Shown: positions 20,501 through 26,693 of the stretch, piece by piece
Position numbering within the stretch: position 1 is the stretch's first letter
Layout of the letters: each line of letters begins with the position of its first letter
DNA from: JAICXG01 sp036494545
GTDB taxonomy: Bacteria > Verrucomicrobiota > Verrucomicrobiia > Chthoniobacterales > UBA10450
Direction: 5' to 3'
NCBI GenBank assembly: GCA_036494545.1
Contig: DASXOB010000016.1
Location: 186,001-250,000, forward strand
DNA length: 64,000 nucleotides
The notes under the pieces: model-generated
Seen by the model: only the letters and a program-made list of their open reading frames with translations
Databases searched by the model: none
What the model was told of the DNA's origin: nothing
Made by a program: the position numbers and the translations under genes

Positions 20501-20790
20501 ACGAAAACTGCCAAAAGCGTCGCGACTCCGGCGGGGCGAAACTCAGCCAGCACTCCGCGTTGCCAGAGAATGAGAATGCTAATCGCAAGGATGGCGACAA
20601 CCGTGGCCGCCTCCACGATCGCCCACATGTCATGTTCATCCACGAGCGGTCGATGCGTGGCAGAGCCATTAATTGCAGCGGCGCGGCGAAAGCGCGCCCG
20701 ACGCAGATTCTTCAAGGCGGCGCGCGCGATGTCCAGATTTTGGAAGATGGCGAGGACGAGAACGAGATCGTCATTCCTCCGTGGTCTCAT
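11554..20790 (-). CDS. ndvB: cyclic beta-1,2-glucan synthase-like giant enzyme (GT84 + GH94)
   Basis: A 3078-aa protein with the architecture of NdvB/Cgs, which builds cyclic beta-1,2-glucans for the periplasm. N-terminal helices (about residues 55-110, WAIVEAATVVAILAISILIL) and further membrane spans flank a GT84 glycosyltransferase domain, with FVITLDADTQLPRGTARR near residue 778 and the Q/RxxRW-type segment WWKRQHRWIRGDWQ near 925. A glucoamylase-like part follows (RYFDDFVGPQTSWLPPDN..., GYYEAIDYS, MVHHQGMSLIALGD). Two carbohydrate-binding/sandwich segments lead to a C-terminal phosphorylase domain with LIGGGDWNDGLNRVG near 2738, containing the catalytic-acid-like Asp. Rhizobial enzymes are roughly 2800 aa, so this one is somewhat longer. 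It is first in an overlapping operon with copA. Cyclization and chain-length control cannot be judged from sequence. Confidence 0.92.
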   Translation of the reverse strand: MRPRRNDDLVLVLAIFQNLDIARAALKNLRRARFRRAAAINGSATHRPLVDEHDMWAIVEAATVVAILAISILILWQRGVLAEFRPAGVATLLAVFVAFGAVAGWISHRLLHQHVADWHLTRVRKSIALDEVIVLAEVRARETSRVLAIIGDVAAGEVVTFAFPPPAGNRLEATVTSLWSEQLSSQRLAETAALLAPSIPVSRKVKPLGASFCERLGEIERTLQWANKSLTMSADVHHGFTLAAEWMLDNAYLIREQLTDLRRSLPTQSYGELPLIARGPHTGLPRVYQLASEMVAGSAGALDAENIQKFLVAFQTNARLDIGELWAVPLMLRLRLMESFRALAVQIEQLQSQSEEADFWANRLITAARHGSPQLLKMMAHLVDSQPAPTAHFASELVAHLYDEEATLPLVTSWLERALGAPLLEVMQQENRRQAVQQSVLANVINTCRRFAHIDWRQLFESTSWAESALATDPAGIYERTDFETRDRCRAVVEEIARRSKRREREIIEQALALAETAEDDVARHVGFYLIDAGRIALERAIGAGVSFGERSRRMLRAHAAGFYFGSILLLTCAMVAAPLLLISGSVSGLTSKLLTLLLLLPASELAVLVVSYFVTVLLPPQVLPKMSFKKSGIPDDCRTLVVVPMMLTTPGAIQNELTRLEIRYLGNVDPNLRFALLSDFADAPRESMPEDAEYLEIVIRGIEELNRRHGVGGFFLFHRERLWSESEQRWIGWERKRGKLEQLNRFLSGESAPELEGFLRTGERAQLEGIRFVITLDADTQLPRGTARRLIETMAHPLNQARLSADGRRIVRGYSIIQPGISTSLPSATATWFSRIFADPRGIDPYTHAISDVYQDLVGEGSYHGKGIYDREMFHRLLSGRFPTAHLLSHDLLEGSYVRVGLATDIELLDAFPSNYIEWWKRQHRWIRGDWQILDWLKSRAPLGATDTEINPLSAFHRWKILDNLRRSLVPPTTVALLLAGWLLTPMPLLWSGIIAALMLWPALNSIFSLLVHPPLPGTRFWREPRDRFLRSLLTLIFLVDYAGMALDAIARVAYRRVRSGQFLLEWETAQDVHQSAKNEQQRFVLARLWIPTACSLLLVGAATKGASTSLAAGPFLILWAIFPLVVTLINRPATSWRGGILTQDDRKFLRTAARRTWRYFDDFVGPQTSWLPPDNVQEIPMREIFMRTSPTNIGLCILSTVSANDFGYITMDELVARNLATLQTVDRLERFEGHLFNWYDINTLEPLHPRYVSTVDSGNLLASLWTFQVAGEEFETQPLLDSRALHGLADTLGVLRQLAPALKQTERLLPPLRQLDDLTASEATDLEEIIGRMRAARQPAQDLLQLFPATENAARFYWAQQIARQVAAWNAVIDRYLRPIEILMEPPAQLMSLGEAAHEARRETLTALISLRNIAVEGIPGIAPLLTFHGRREEIEVPNAVREWLTLLVSEVEHSRQHAAEQLARMNELLTHCRVLESGMGLRFLYDEARCVFAIGYQVAERRLDNSFYDLLASEARLTSFLAIARGEVPVEHWWALGRPFGSAYGRMPLLSWSGTMFEYLMPLLFTQTHENSLLDRACHDAVHCQIAYGEQNNLPWGISESAFSALDRNNIYQYRAFGVPGLALKRGQERDFVVAPYATALALGLEPVLATKNLRRLAQLRDATMFGDYGYYEAIDYSRRSEPGGASGIIIRSYMVHHQGMSLIALGDVLHGQVMRSRFHSDPRIRATEPLLYEHIPEQILPTTGEVREDRPLPRTTPIAAGEPVVAQEPDTAAPRVHLISNGTCSVAVTNAGGGYLRWLDLDITRWRADTTCDNAGPICYLRDLESGTIWSNTHQPIRAPEDRYTWNFTPDKAEFRRRSGTCETVTEIAISAEDDAEVRRLTLVNISHNTSRLELTTYLELALAPHRADRAHPAFNNLFIETEWLPHCEALVARRRLRAPEEQPVWVAHLMIPEADTTSGAIEFETDRAQFLGRGRTPENPERLTRRLTSQVGTVLDPIFSLRRRVTLEPNQRLQFALVTMVARSREAIIALAERYADFHKAMRAFETAWTHSQLEMRRLRIRPGDVQTFRQLASHILFPQAQLRASLARLGRLRQGQRALWRQSISGDLPIVVMMIAQLRDIEVVREILTAHTFWHLRGLKVDLVLISEEIVSYEEPLAEQLRRLTEAQTHLTGVDQPGGVYLRAANKMSQEELIVIQAAARIVLVAARGTLRQQLAATTPIIAKPRRHVPSRHFREEPSAPLPFMELKYFNDFGGFTRDGKEFVIQLAAGKQTPLPWINVMANPTFGMLVSESGADFVWGNNSQNDRLTPWSNDPVSDPPGSAIYIRDEDLGVVWSPTAQPIRERDAYRARHGQGYTTFEHNSHAIEQTLLTFVPVNEAGGMPVRLQRLRLRNASSRKRNLTITSYVDLVLGSVPEETGMHVVTKWDLQSQSIFARNCYEPEFCDRVIFATSSPPPASSTGDRAAFIGRNRSMRAPAAMEHEQLTGNIGAGLDPCAAVQVVVEIEPGRTCEITFLLGQADGEDAARALVQRFRDAANVETAFDETRRWWDKLLSTIEVETPEVSANLLLNRWLVYQTLSCRVWGRSALYQSGGAYGFRDQLQDVMALVHAAPQIARQHILRAAARQFVEGDVQHWWHPESGTGVRTRITDDLLWLPFVAAHYIRTTGDAAILDEVIPFLEGKPLAEHEAESLSIPLVSATGGSLLEHCRRAIARAATHGPHGLPLIGGGDWNDGLNRVGLGGKGESVWLAWFEICVLRDFAGLLALRELHDEARACETRAVQLAQTIDAEAWDGAWYRRGYFDDGTPLGSSENSEARIDSLPQTWAAISAAGNPERVATALRSLEENLIRAADNLILLFTPPFDKTSADVGYIKGYPPGVRENGGQYTHAAAWVAMAFARQGDGDKAARFLRMLNPIEHAREKADCERYKVEPYVIAADIYSLGNNTGRGGWSWYTGAAGWIYRVWLEEVLGFQRRGDAFTINPVIPKEWSGFKMRYRYQRTEYYITVENPNHCSHGVTLVELDGVTMPSKTIALLNDADSHQVRIVMGTEMDVLRSERDKRETAEPTSIST

Positions 20791-21045
20791 CTGAAGTTAG
20801 CGGCCGATAATGCTCTGAGATTTGTTTAAGCTAGCCATCGTTCACGGGATGAAGTGACAGATTACCCTTCCCAAGACGGCTGCGCGAGACTGACTTTCGG
20901 CAGAGTGTGATGCTTTAGACCGCGAGCATTCCGATACGATGAGGTGCTGGCTATCTACAATCGCGCCCGATTTTTGTCTGGCGGATACAATTCACGGGTA
21001 CAGACGTGGAAAACAAGAAGAAACCCGCTATTTTCCCTCGTAGTT

Positions 21046-21118
21046 GCCGGCATAGCTCAGTTGGTAGAGCAGCTGATTTGTAATCAGCAGGTCATCGGTT
21101 CGAGCCCGATTGCCGGCT
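21046..21118 (+). tRNA. tRNA-Thr (TGT)
   Basis: The sequence folds into a full cloverleaf. The acceptor stem pairs GCCGGCA (21046-21052) with TGCCGGC (21111-21117), followed by discriminator T. The D arm is GCTC-AGTTGGTA-GAGC. The anticodon arm is GCTGA-TTTGTAA-TCAGC with anticodon TGT, which reads ACA threonine codons. The T arm is ATCGG-TTCGAGC-CCGAT. The 3' CCA is not encoded (TCC then CTC follows), so it must be added after transcription. It stands alone between the glucan-synthase gene and the DUF1810 gene; no integrase or att-like repeat is visible next to it. Confidence 0.97.
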
Positions 21119-21128
21119 CCCTCGTGGA

Positions 21129-21548
21129 CTAAGCGTTAGACTCCAGCAGATGTAATGTCGCTGGGTCATGCTCGCCGCAAAAATACTTGCTGAGCAACTG
21201 CTGAAAGATCGACTCACCAGGCGAAGCGGCCGCGAATAACGTGACGCTGGATCTCAGTTTCTTTGCGTCGAGGAAACCGAAGATGCCGTCGGCCGATCGG
21301 TTCTCTAAGTTAAGCAGAGCCTCGCCGCAGATAATCAATCGGGGACCGAGGACCGGGTGCCCAAGATACGCCTTGGCTTCTGCGAGACTCTTGATTGAAT
21401 AACGCTGAGACATGGCGCTGTGACCCAGACCAGCGATCTGGGGAAAGATATACCACATCCAATGCGAGCGTTTCTCTCCGCTTTTGATTTCCGAAAGCGC
21501 CTGCTCATAAGAGTCTTTCTGCGCCTGAACAAATCGGTCTAAGTCCAA
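21129..21548 (-). CDS. DUF1810 family protein
   Basis: A 139-aa protein matching the DUF1810 pattern: DRFVQAQKDSYEQALSEI at the start, the hallmark RSHWMWYIFPQIAGLG, SAMSQRYSIKSLAEAKAYL, then LGPRLIICGEALL and a C-terminal LLSKYFCGEHDPATL. The function of this family is not established. The start is a TTG (21548) giving LDLDRFVQAQ; no in-frame ATG fits the conserved N-terminus. It runs toward the tRNA-Thr gene and ends 10 bases after it. Confidence 0.9.
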   Translation of the reverse strand: MDLDRFVQAQKDSYEQALSEIKSGEKRSHWMWYIFPQIAGLGHSAMSQRYSIKSLAEAKAYLGHPVLGPRLIICGEALLNLENRSADGIFGFLDAKKLRSSVTLFAAASPGESIFQQLLSKYFCGEHDPATLHLLESNA

Positions 21549-21596
21549 GAGTCTTCAGTCAATTGATCGTTACCGATAGCTCTTCGTTTCTACCGA

Positions 21597-22601
21597 TCAA
21601 GGCTGACCGCTTCCGCCAGCCGCGCCGTAAATGTTACCGTTTGCATAACTGGCGTCGTCCGCTGCTAACTGGACATAGATGGAAGCTAATTCCGCGGGCT
21701 GGCCCGGTCGACCGAGCGGGGTCTGTCCGCCAAATTTCTTTAGCTTTTCCATCGTAGCTCCACCGCTGACTTGGAGCGGTGTCCAGATGGGTCCGGGCGC
21801 GACGCCATTAACACGAATACCTTTTGGTCCCAGCTGCTTCGCGAGTGACTTTACGTAGTTCATGGTTGCGGCCTTTGTCTGGGCATAGTCATAAAGATCC
21901 GGCGACGGATCGTAAGCTTGCTCTGAGGCTGTGCCGATAATTACGGATCCTGGCTTTAAGTGTGGGAGCGCGGCCTTAATGATCCAGAAAGGCGCATAGA
22001 TGTTAGTTTTCATAGTCGCGTCGAAGTCTTCGCTCGAGACATCAAGGATCGACTGCCGTTCTTGTTGTCGAGCGGCGTTGCAAACGAGGATGTCCAGACC
22101 ACCCAGCTCTTCCAGCGCATCGGCGACCAGCTTCTTACAAAAATTCTCTTCTCGCAGATCTCCTGGTAAACCAACTCCCCTGCGACCGGCTTCCTTGATC
22201 AGCGCGATAACCTCATCGGCGTCGGGTTGTTCCGTAGGAAAATAATTGATCGCCACATCGGCGCCTTCACGCGCGTAGGCGATTGCGGCGGCGCGACCCA
22301 TGCCGGAGTCGCCACCAGTGATAAGAGCCTTGCGACCTCGTAAGCGGCCTGATCCCTCATAAGTCTGCTCGCCGTGATCGGGTCGTGGATCCATCTTATT
22401 TGCCAAACCCGGCCACGGCTGCGATTGCTCCTTAAATGGCGGTTTTGGATATTTCAACGTTGGGTCCTCTAGTTTCTCTGGTGCCATAGTTTCCTCCTTC
22501 TTTGCCTGCATTCCAAACACTCGCGGCGCGGCTACGGCTGCAAGACCGGCACCGAGTCCGCCGAGGACGCGGCGGCGACTGATTCCAGGTTGTTCATTCA
22601 T
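21597..22601 (-). CDS. SDR-family oxidoreductase with Tat signal peptide
   Basis: A 334-aa short-chain dehydrogenase of the YhxC/YdaD-like stress-associated group. An N-terminal twin-arginine signal is visible (GISRRRVLGGLGAGLAAVAA), followed by a linker rich in Pro/Lys with the family pattern PKPPFKEQSQPWPG...MDPRPDHGE. The Rossmann glycine motif is ALITGGDSGMGRAAA, the NNAG-equivalent is VCNAARQQ, and the catalytic Ser/Tyr/Lys are in GTASEQAYDPS and YDYAQTKAA. The C-terminal APGPIWTPLQ and GGSGQP are also typical. The Tat signal suggests export of a folded, NAD(P)-loaded enzyme; tatC lies at 33.7 kb. Substrate is not identifiable. Confidence 0.92.
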   Translation of the reverse strand: MNEQPGISRRRVLGGLGAGLAAVAAPRVFGMQAKKEETMAPEKLEDPTLKYPKPPFKEQSQPWPGLANKMDPRPDHGEQTYEGSGRLRGRKALITGGDSGMGRAAAIAYAREGADVAINYFPTEQPDADEVIALIKEAGRRGVGLPGDLREENFCKKLVADALEELGGLDILVCNAARQQERQSILDVSSEDFDATMKTNIYAPFWIIKAALPHLKPGSVIIGTASEQAYDPSPDLYDYAQTKAATMNYVKSLAKQLGPKGIRVNGVAPGPIWTPLQVSGGATMEKLKKFGGQTPLGRPGQPAELASIYVQLAADDASYANGNIYGAAGGSGQP

Positions 22602-22772
22602 GATCTATTGACTGCACGACTAAGCCGGGCACGATCTCCGCTCTCGGCCGGGTCATTCGGTCATCGCGCTTGGAAAGATCAGTGGACGTAAGGCTTTTTC
22701 GCACTACGCGTGCTGCCGAAGGCTGCCGCAAGTGTTTGCGAATAGCGGACCTAACCCGGAAGATTGGTACCT

Positions 22773-23438
22773 TCAAAGCGCGCCAACTGCGCGCGAGATC
22801 AGGAGAACGACAATCGAAAGCGAGATAAACGCCTGGATCATCGAGAGGACCTTCGCCCAGCGCGCGAGCAGAGGAGAGTCGGTTGGACCGAAGGTCGAGC
22901 TTTGGGTGAAGGCGACGAAGAGATAATCGACGAAGTGCGGCCGCCAGCGCATACAGGCAAATTCGCTTCGTTCTTCACGCGGGATCTGCATTTGTGGAAA
23001 GAGAAAGCTGTTACTCCCAAATTGGTAGTGCTCCTGGCGCCTGGTCGGGCCACCACCGTCGATCCGCCAATACCACAACGCGAAAACAATAACGTTTGTG
23101 ATCCAAAGAAGCGCGGCCGAGAAAAGAAGCTGGAGAGGCGGTTCTTTGTGCGAGGGCAACGCGTGCACCATCAGCACGACTGACCCGATGAGGGCGCAAG
23201 TAATGAGTGAATTGGTCGCAAAGCCGAGAATGCGGTTAAGGGAAAGTTGACCAAGGCGATGGCTAACGACTGTAGGTATGAGTAGAACGGCCATAAGTGT
23301 CAGCAGCAACCAAGTCGGGCCGACAATCAGCGATTTCGGTAACGCGAGGTAAATTGCCCCCACCGCGACAAAGGCGAGCACAGCCTGCCAGCGCGGCTCT
23401 GGTTTATCAACGTGATGCGCTCGCTTCTTCACTTCCAT
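22773..23438 (-). CDS. small integral membrane protein, possible divergent ion-channel-like fold
   Basis: A 221-aa membrane protein with about five hydrophobic segments: AVLAFVAVGAIYLALP, WLLLTLMAVLLIPTVV, LITCALIGSVVLMVHAL, LLFSAALLWITNVIVFALWYW, and a final AFISLSIVVLLISRAVGAL. Between the last two lies a re-entrant-looking segment, YLFVAFTQSSTFGPTD. The spacing of this segment before a terminal helix recalls the pore loop plus inner helix of two-TM potassium-channel modules, but TVGYGD is replaced by SSTFGPTD, so ion selectivity cannot be claimed. It could equally be an uncharacterised DUF1345-like protein. It has no obvious operon partner; the SDR gene is 170 bases downstream. Confidence 0.6.
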   Translation of the reverse strand: MEVKKRAHHVDKPEPRWQAVLAFVAVGAIYLALPKSLIVGPTWLLLTLMAVLLIPTVVSHRLGQLSLNRILGFATNSLITCALIGSVVLMVHALPSHKEPPLQLLFSAALLWITNVIVFALWYWRIDGGGPTRRQEHYQFGSNSFLFPQMQIPREERSEFACMRWRPHFVDYLFVAFTQSSTFGPTDSPLLARWAKVLSMIQAFISLSIVVLLISRAVGAL

Positions 23439-23516
23439 GGGTTATAGCACTAAGATTCCTTCGGACACGCGAGAGAGGATTGACTCACCTGACAGCACGA
23501 TTTCTTGGCCTAACGA

Positions 23517-26500
23517 TTAAAGGTTACGTTCGCGTCCGACTGTGATTTCGCTCACCGCATTAAACAGGTCCTCCGGCGGAAGCGCTTCCAACCGCTCCCA
23601 TTCGCTTTTCAACTCGGCAGACTCGTAACGGACAAATTCGCCAGTGGCGGTTGAGTAAAGCGCGGCGCTGACTTTTTGGCCGGTCAACTCCCTCACTACC
23701 TGGCGATAAGCCGCCAGTTGGGCGCGGTATTCTTGCCGCAGGATGGAAAGCTGGTTTGGCGCGACGCGATTCGTTTTCCAATCGATGATGAGCCATTCAT
23801 TGGACGCCGAATCAAAAAGCGCGAGATCGATCAATCCCTCCAGGCTTTGATCAGCAGTCATTTTCCAACAGAAAGGCATTTCAGCGTGGATCATCAGCTT
23901 GCACTCGCTCCAGTCGTTCGCGAAATCGGACAGCGCATTAACTCGCGCCCGCAGGAGGCGCCACTCGCGCGTCGAGCGCGTCACATCGGGTGAGCTGTTA
24001 TGCAGAGCGGCAAAGGTCTTATCCCAAACGCTTGCTTCGCACAGCCACGGAATTCTCTGTGCGAGGCCATGCCACCAGATCCCATAGCGCGTTGCGGGGT
24101 TATCGACGCGCACCGGCCGAATTTCCGGCTCCATTTCTGTCCACGACTCGTGCTCCACCGAATCGTCCTTCTCGTTAAGTCCGAGGTTGCTGGGCACGAC
24201 CGTGTGAATAAAGCGATTTGCGTTCTGTCGCGCGCGATCAATCCAACCGGTTTCGCGCGAACCAAAGTTTTCCCGTGTTCCTACCTGCGGGGTCATCTGC
24301 TGACGACGCGCCGTCTGCGTGCAGGCGCTCAGATTGGTCGGGAGAGAGGCGAGATGCAGCTCGTTAGGCTCGCCCCTGTCGGCGGCTAGCCATTTGAATA
24401 GCGAATCGGAATGAAAGCCCTTCTCCTTGGGGAAAAAGTCGCGGTCGACAGCCAAGACAAGCGTGTGTTTGGCCCGGGTGAGGGCGACGTAAAGCAGCCG
24501 CTCCATTTCCTGGCGCGTAGCCGCCTTCAGTTCGTCTTCTAATTCATCGGCATCGGTTTTGTCGAAAACGATCTGCGGCTCCTCACGCTGGCCGGCTTTC
24601 CTAAGCATAGGATAACGCGGGCTTGCGACCCACACCTTGCGAGTGAAGAAAGGAACAATAACCGCCTGCCACTCGGAGCCTTTGGCCTTGTGCGCAGTGA
24701 TGAGTTGAATAGCGTTCGACGTTGAAGGGTTCGTCTCGCGAACCGCGCTGTAATTACTTCGCAGATTGCGCGCGAAATCCGCCAGTGAAACTCTGTTTGC
24801 TTCGGCGGCTGCGGCGGCGCTGAGCAATCGATCGAGCTCGGACGTGAGTTCGGGAAATGTCTCCGGTGGCAAGGAACGCAGACGCTCGCGCAAGTGCGTC
24901 ATCCTCACAATTTCCTGCGCCGCGCTAAAGAGCGGTTGTTGCGTAGTCGTTAGGCGAAGACGCGCGAGGAGATTCAGCGTCTCCGGCACTGGACCGTGCC
25001 CGCTGGTCCGTTCGGCGATTTGAAAACGTGCGCCGACGCCTTGTGAAAAACGCGCCAGCTCGTCATCGGAAAGGCCGAAGACTTCACGCAAGACGCCGAC
25101 GATCTCATAGCTTGCGTTGGGATCGGCCATGATGGTGAGCAAAGCTGTGAGCCAGGCGTAAGCTGGATTCTCCGCGCGAAGTTCCGATTCGGAATGGACC
25201 TCGGCATGCAAACCAACGGCGAGCAACGCATCACGCATGGAGCGCAGCCACGCTTTGCGCGGTGCGAGAATGGCGACTTCGCGCCAGGATGCGGCGCGCA
25301 ATTTCGAGAGTCCGCAATCGCGCAGCCATTCTGCCAATTCAAGAGCTTCCAAGTTGGCGCGAAGCAATTCTCGATTTGTTAAGTCCACTTCGCTCTTGAG
25401 ATCTAACCGAATGATTTGCCCTGAAAGGATTTCCGGCCGCGCATTCAGCGGGACAAACCGCATTTGCCCGTCGGCGTTATCGAGAATGGCGGGAAAAGTG
25501 GCGTTGATGAAATCAAGCGGCGCCTGATCGAGTCGAAAAGTGACCGAAAAGGTCAGCTCTTCAGCGGCGCCCTCAGTGACCAGCTGCTCGTGGAGCTCGC
25601 GATAGCGCGCGAGATCCGACGGGGTTCGGTAGATGGATTGCTGGAAATCGCCGACCATGCAAAAGCGGCCGGGTCGAGGAGGCGTCTGGCGCGTTTCGCG
25701 CCAGATCCCGGTCGCGTCTGTCGGGCGGGTGACCTCGATGAGAACGAGAAATTGCGGCGGGTCCGTGTCCTGCGCTTCATCGAGGATGACGCGATAATTG
25801 TTGTGGCGAATGCGCCTAACGACGTCGGGCTGACGCATTAACTCACCTGCGAGCGCCACCTGGTCGGCATACGTGACCCTGCCGCGCTCGAAACGGAACT
25901 CGCGATAGGCGCGGTGCACTTCCGCAACGACGCAAAGAGCCAGGGCACTGACCCACGCACGCAGCGGCTGGAAGGCCTCGCGCCAAAGCCCAACAAAGTC
26001 CTTCGCATTGCTGGAACGCGGAGGCCAGGGGACAAACTCGCCGGTCTGACGCCAGCGTTCTTCCCAGCGGCGAAGATTCTCCAAATCTCCGGGGATCGTC
26101 TTTTTCGAGGATCCTTTTGCACGGAACTGGGAAACCTCAGTGAAGCTAGCATCCGGACAGGGCCAATCCGGCGGGATGGCATTCACCTCCGTTTCGCACT
26201 TACGCGCCAGCTCCATCAAGTCCCGCACTTGAACATGCCGGAGAAGGACTCGTCGATTCTCCTCGCCTAACGAGCGGCCAATGGTGGTATATTGCTGCAC
26301 GAACTGGTTCCAGAGGTCGGCGTCATCATTGATCAGCTCAAGGTTCGCTGGCAGACCAAGGTGATGTCCGTGCACGGCAAGTAATTTCATACAGAAGCTG
26401 TGGATCGTGCCGAAAAAGGCGCGATTAAATGCTTCGATGACCTCGGGTGGAAGGCGAGCCTCAAGAATTCCCTGGCGTGTGCGCTGCTGCATCTCATCGG

Positions 26501-26693
26501 CCGCACGGTTCGTGTAGGTGACGACGACCAGCTGGGGCAGGCTTTCCCGTCCACTCCCGCTGCGTGCCAGTTCGAGAATGCGCTCCGTAATCGCACGGGT
26601 CTTACCCGAGCCCGCCGAGGCGACGACGGAGAAGTTGCGGTCCAATTCGCTCGCGAACCGCTGACGCGCTCCCTGATCGGCTGGCTCAGTCAA
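23517..26693 (-). CDS. addA: AddA-type UvrD-family helicase/nuclease
   Basis: A roughly 1058-aa helicase-nuclease of the AddA kind, acting on double-strand breaks with AddB. Motif I is SVVASAGSGKTRAITERILELA, motif II VILDEAQDTDPPQF, motif III CMVGDFQQSIYRTP, and the late helicase motifs include LITAHKAKGSEWQAVIVPF and LLYVALTRAKHTLVLA. The C-terminal RecB-like nuclease segment is LEGLIDLALFDSAS...WLIIDWKTN, with the DWK metal-binding pattern. The open frame extends to 26828, but the TTG at 26693 (then TEPADQGARQRF) gives the expected start of this family and an 8-base overlap with the addB stop, so it is preferred. A copy of the dispersed octamer sits at 23508, just beyond its stop, and four more lie within it. 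Confidence 0.88.
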   Translation of the reverse strand: MTEPADQGARQRFASELDRNFSVVASAGSGKTRAITERILELARSGSGRESLPQLVVVTYTNRAADEMQQRTRQGILEARLPPEVIEAFNRAFFGTIHSFCMKLLAVHGHHLGLPANLELINDDADLWNQFVQQYTTIGRSLGEENRRVLLRHVQVRDLMELARKCETEVNAIPPDWPCPDASFTEVSQFRAKGSSKKTIPGDLENLRRWEERWRQTGEFVPWPPRSSNAKDFVGLWREAFQPLRAWVSALALCVVAEVHRAYREFRFERGRVTYADQVALAGELMRQPDVVRRIRHNNYRVILDEAQDTDPPQFLVLIEVTRPTDATGIWRETRQTPPRPGRFCMVGDFQQSIYRTPSDLARYRELHEQLVTEGAAEELTFSVTFRLDQAPLDFINATFPAILDNADGQMRFVPLNARPEILSGQIIRLDLKSEVDLTNRELLRANLEALELAEWLRDCGLSKLRAASWREVAILAPRKAWLRSMRDALLAVGLHAEVHSESELRAENPAYAWLTALLTIMADPNASYEIVGVLREVFGLSDDELARFSQGVGARFQIAERTSGHGPVPETLNLLARLRLTTTQQPLFSAAQEIVRMTHLRERLRSLPPETFPELTSELDRLLSAAAAAEANRVSLADFARNLRSNYSAVRETNPSTSNAIQLITAHKAKGSEWQAVIVPFFTRKVWVASPRYPMLRKAGQREEPQIVFDKTDADELEDELKAATRQEMERLLYVALTRAKHTLVLAVDRDFFPKEKGFHSDSLFKWLAADRGEPNELHLASLPTNLSACTQTARRQQMTPQVGTRENFGSRETGWIDRARQNANRFIHTVVPSNLGLNEKDDSVEHESWTEMEPEIRPVRVDNPATRYGIWWHGLAQRIPWLCEASVWDKTFAALHNSSPDVTRSTREWRLLRARVNALSDFANDWSECKLMIHAEMPFCWKMTADQSLEGLIDLALFDSASNEWLIIDWKTNRVAPNQLSILRQEYRAQLAAYRQVVRELTGQKVSAALYSTATGEFVRYESAELKSEWERLEALPPEDLFNAVSEITVGRERNL

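Noticed and set aside
20791..21045. Possible promoter for tRNA-Thr (TACAAT boxes at 20956 and 20986)
   Set aside because: No suitably spaced -35 element could be matched, so it was not called.
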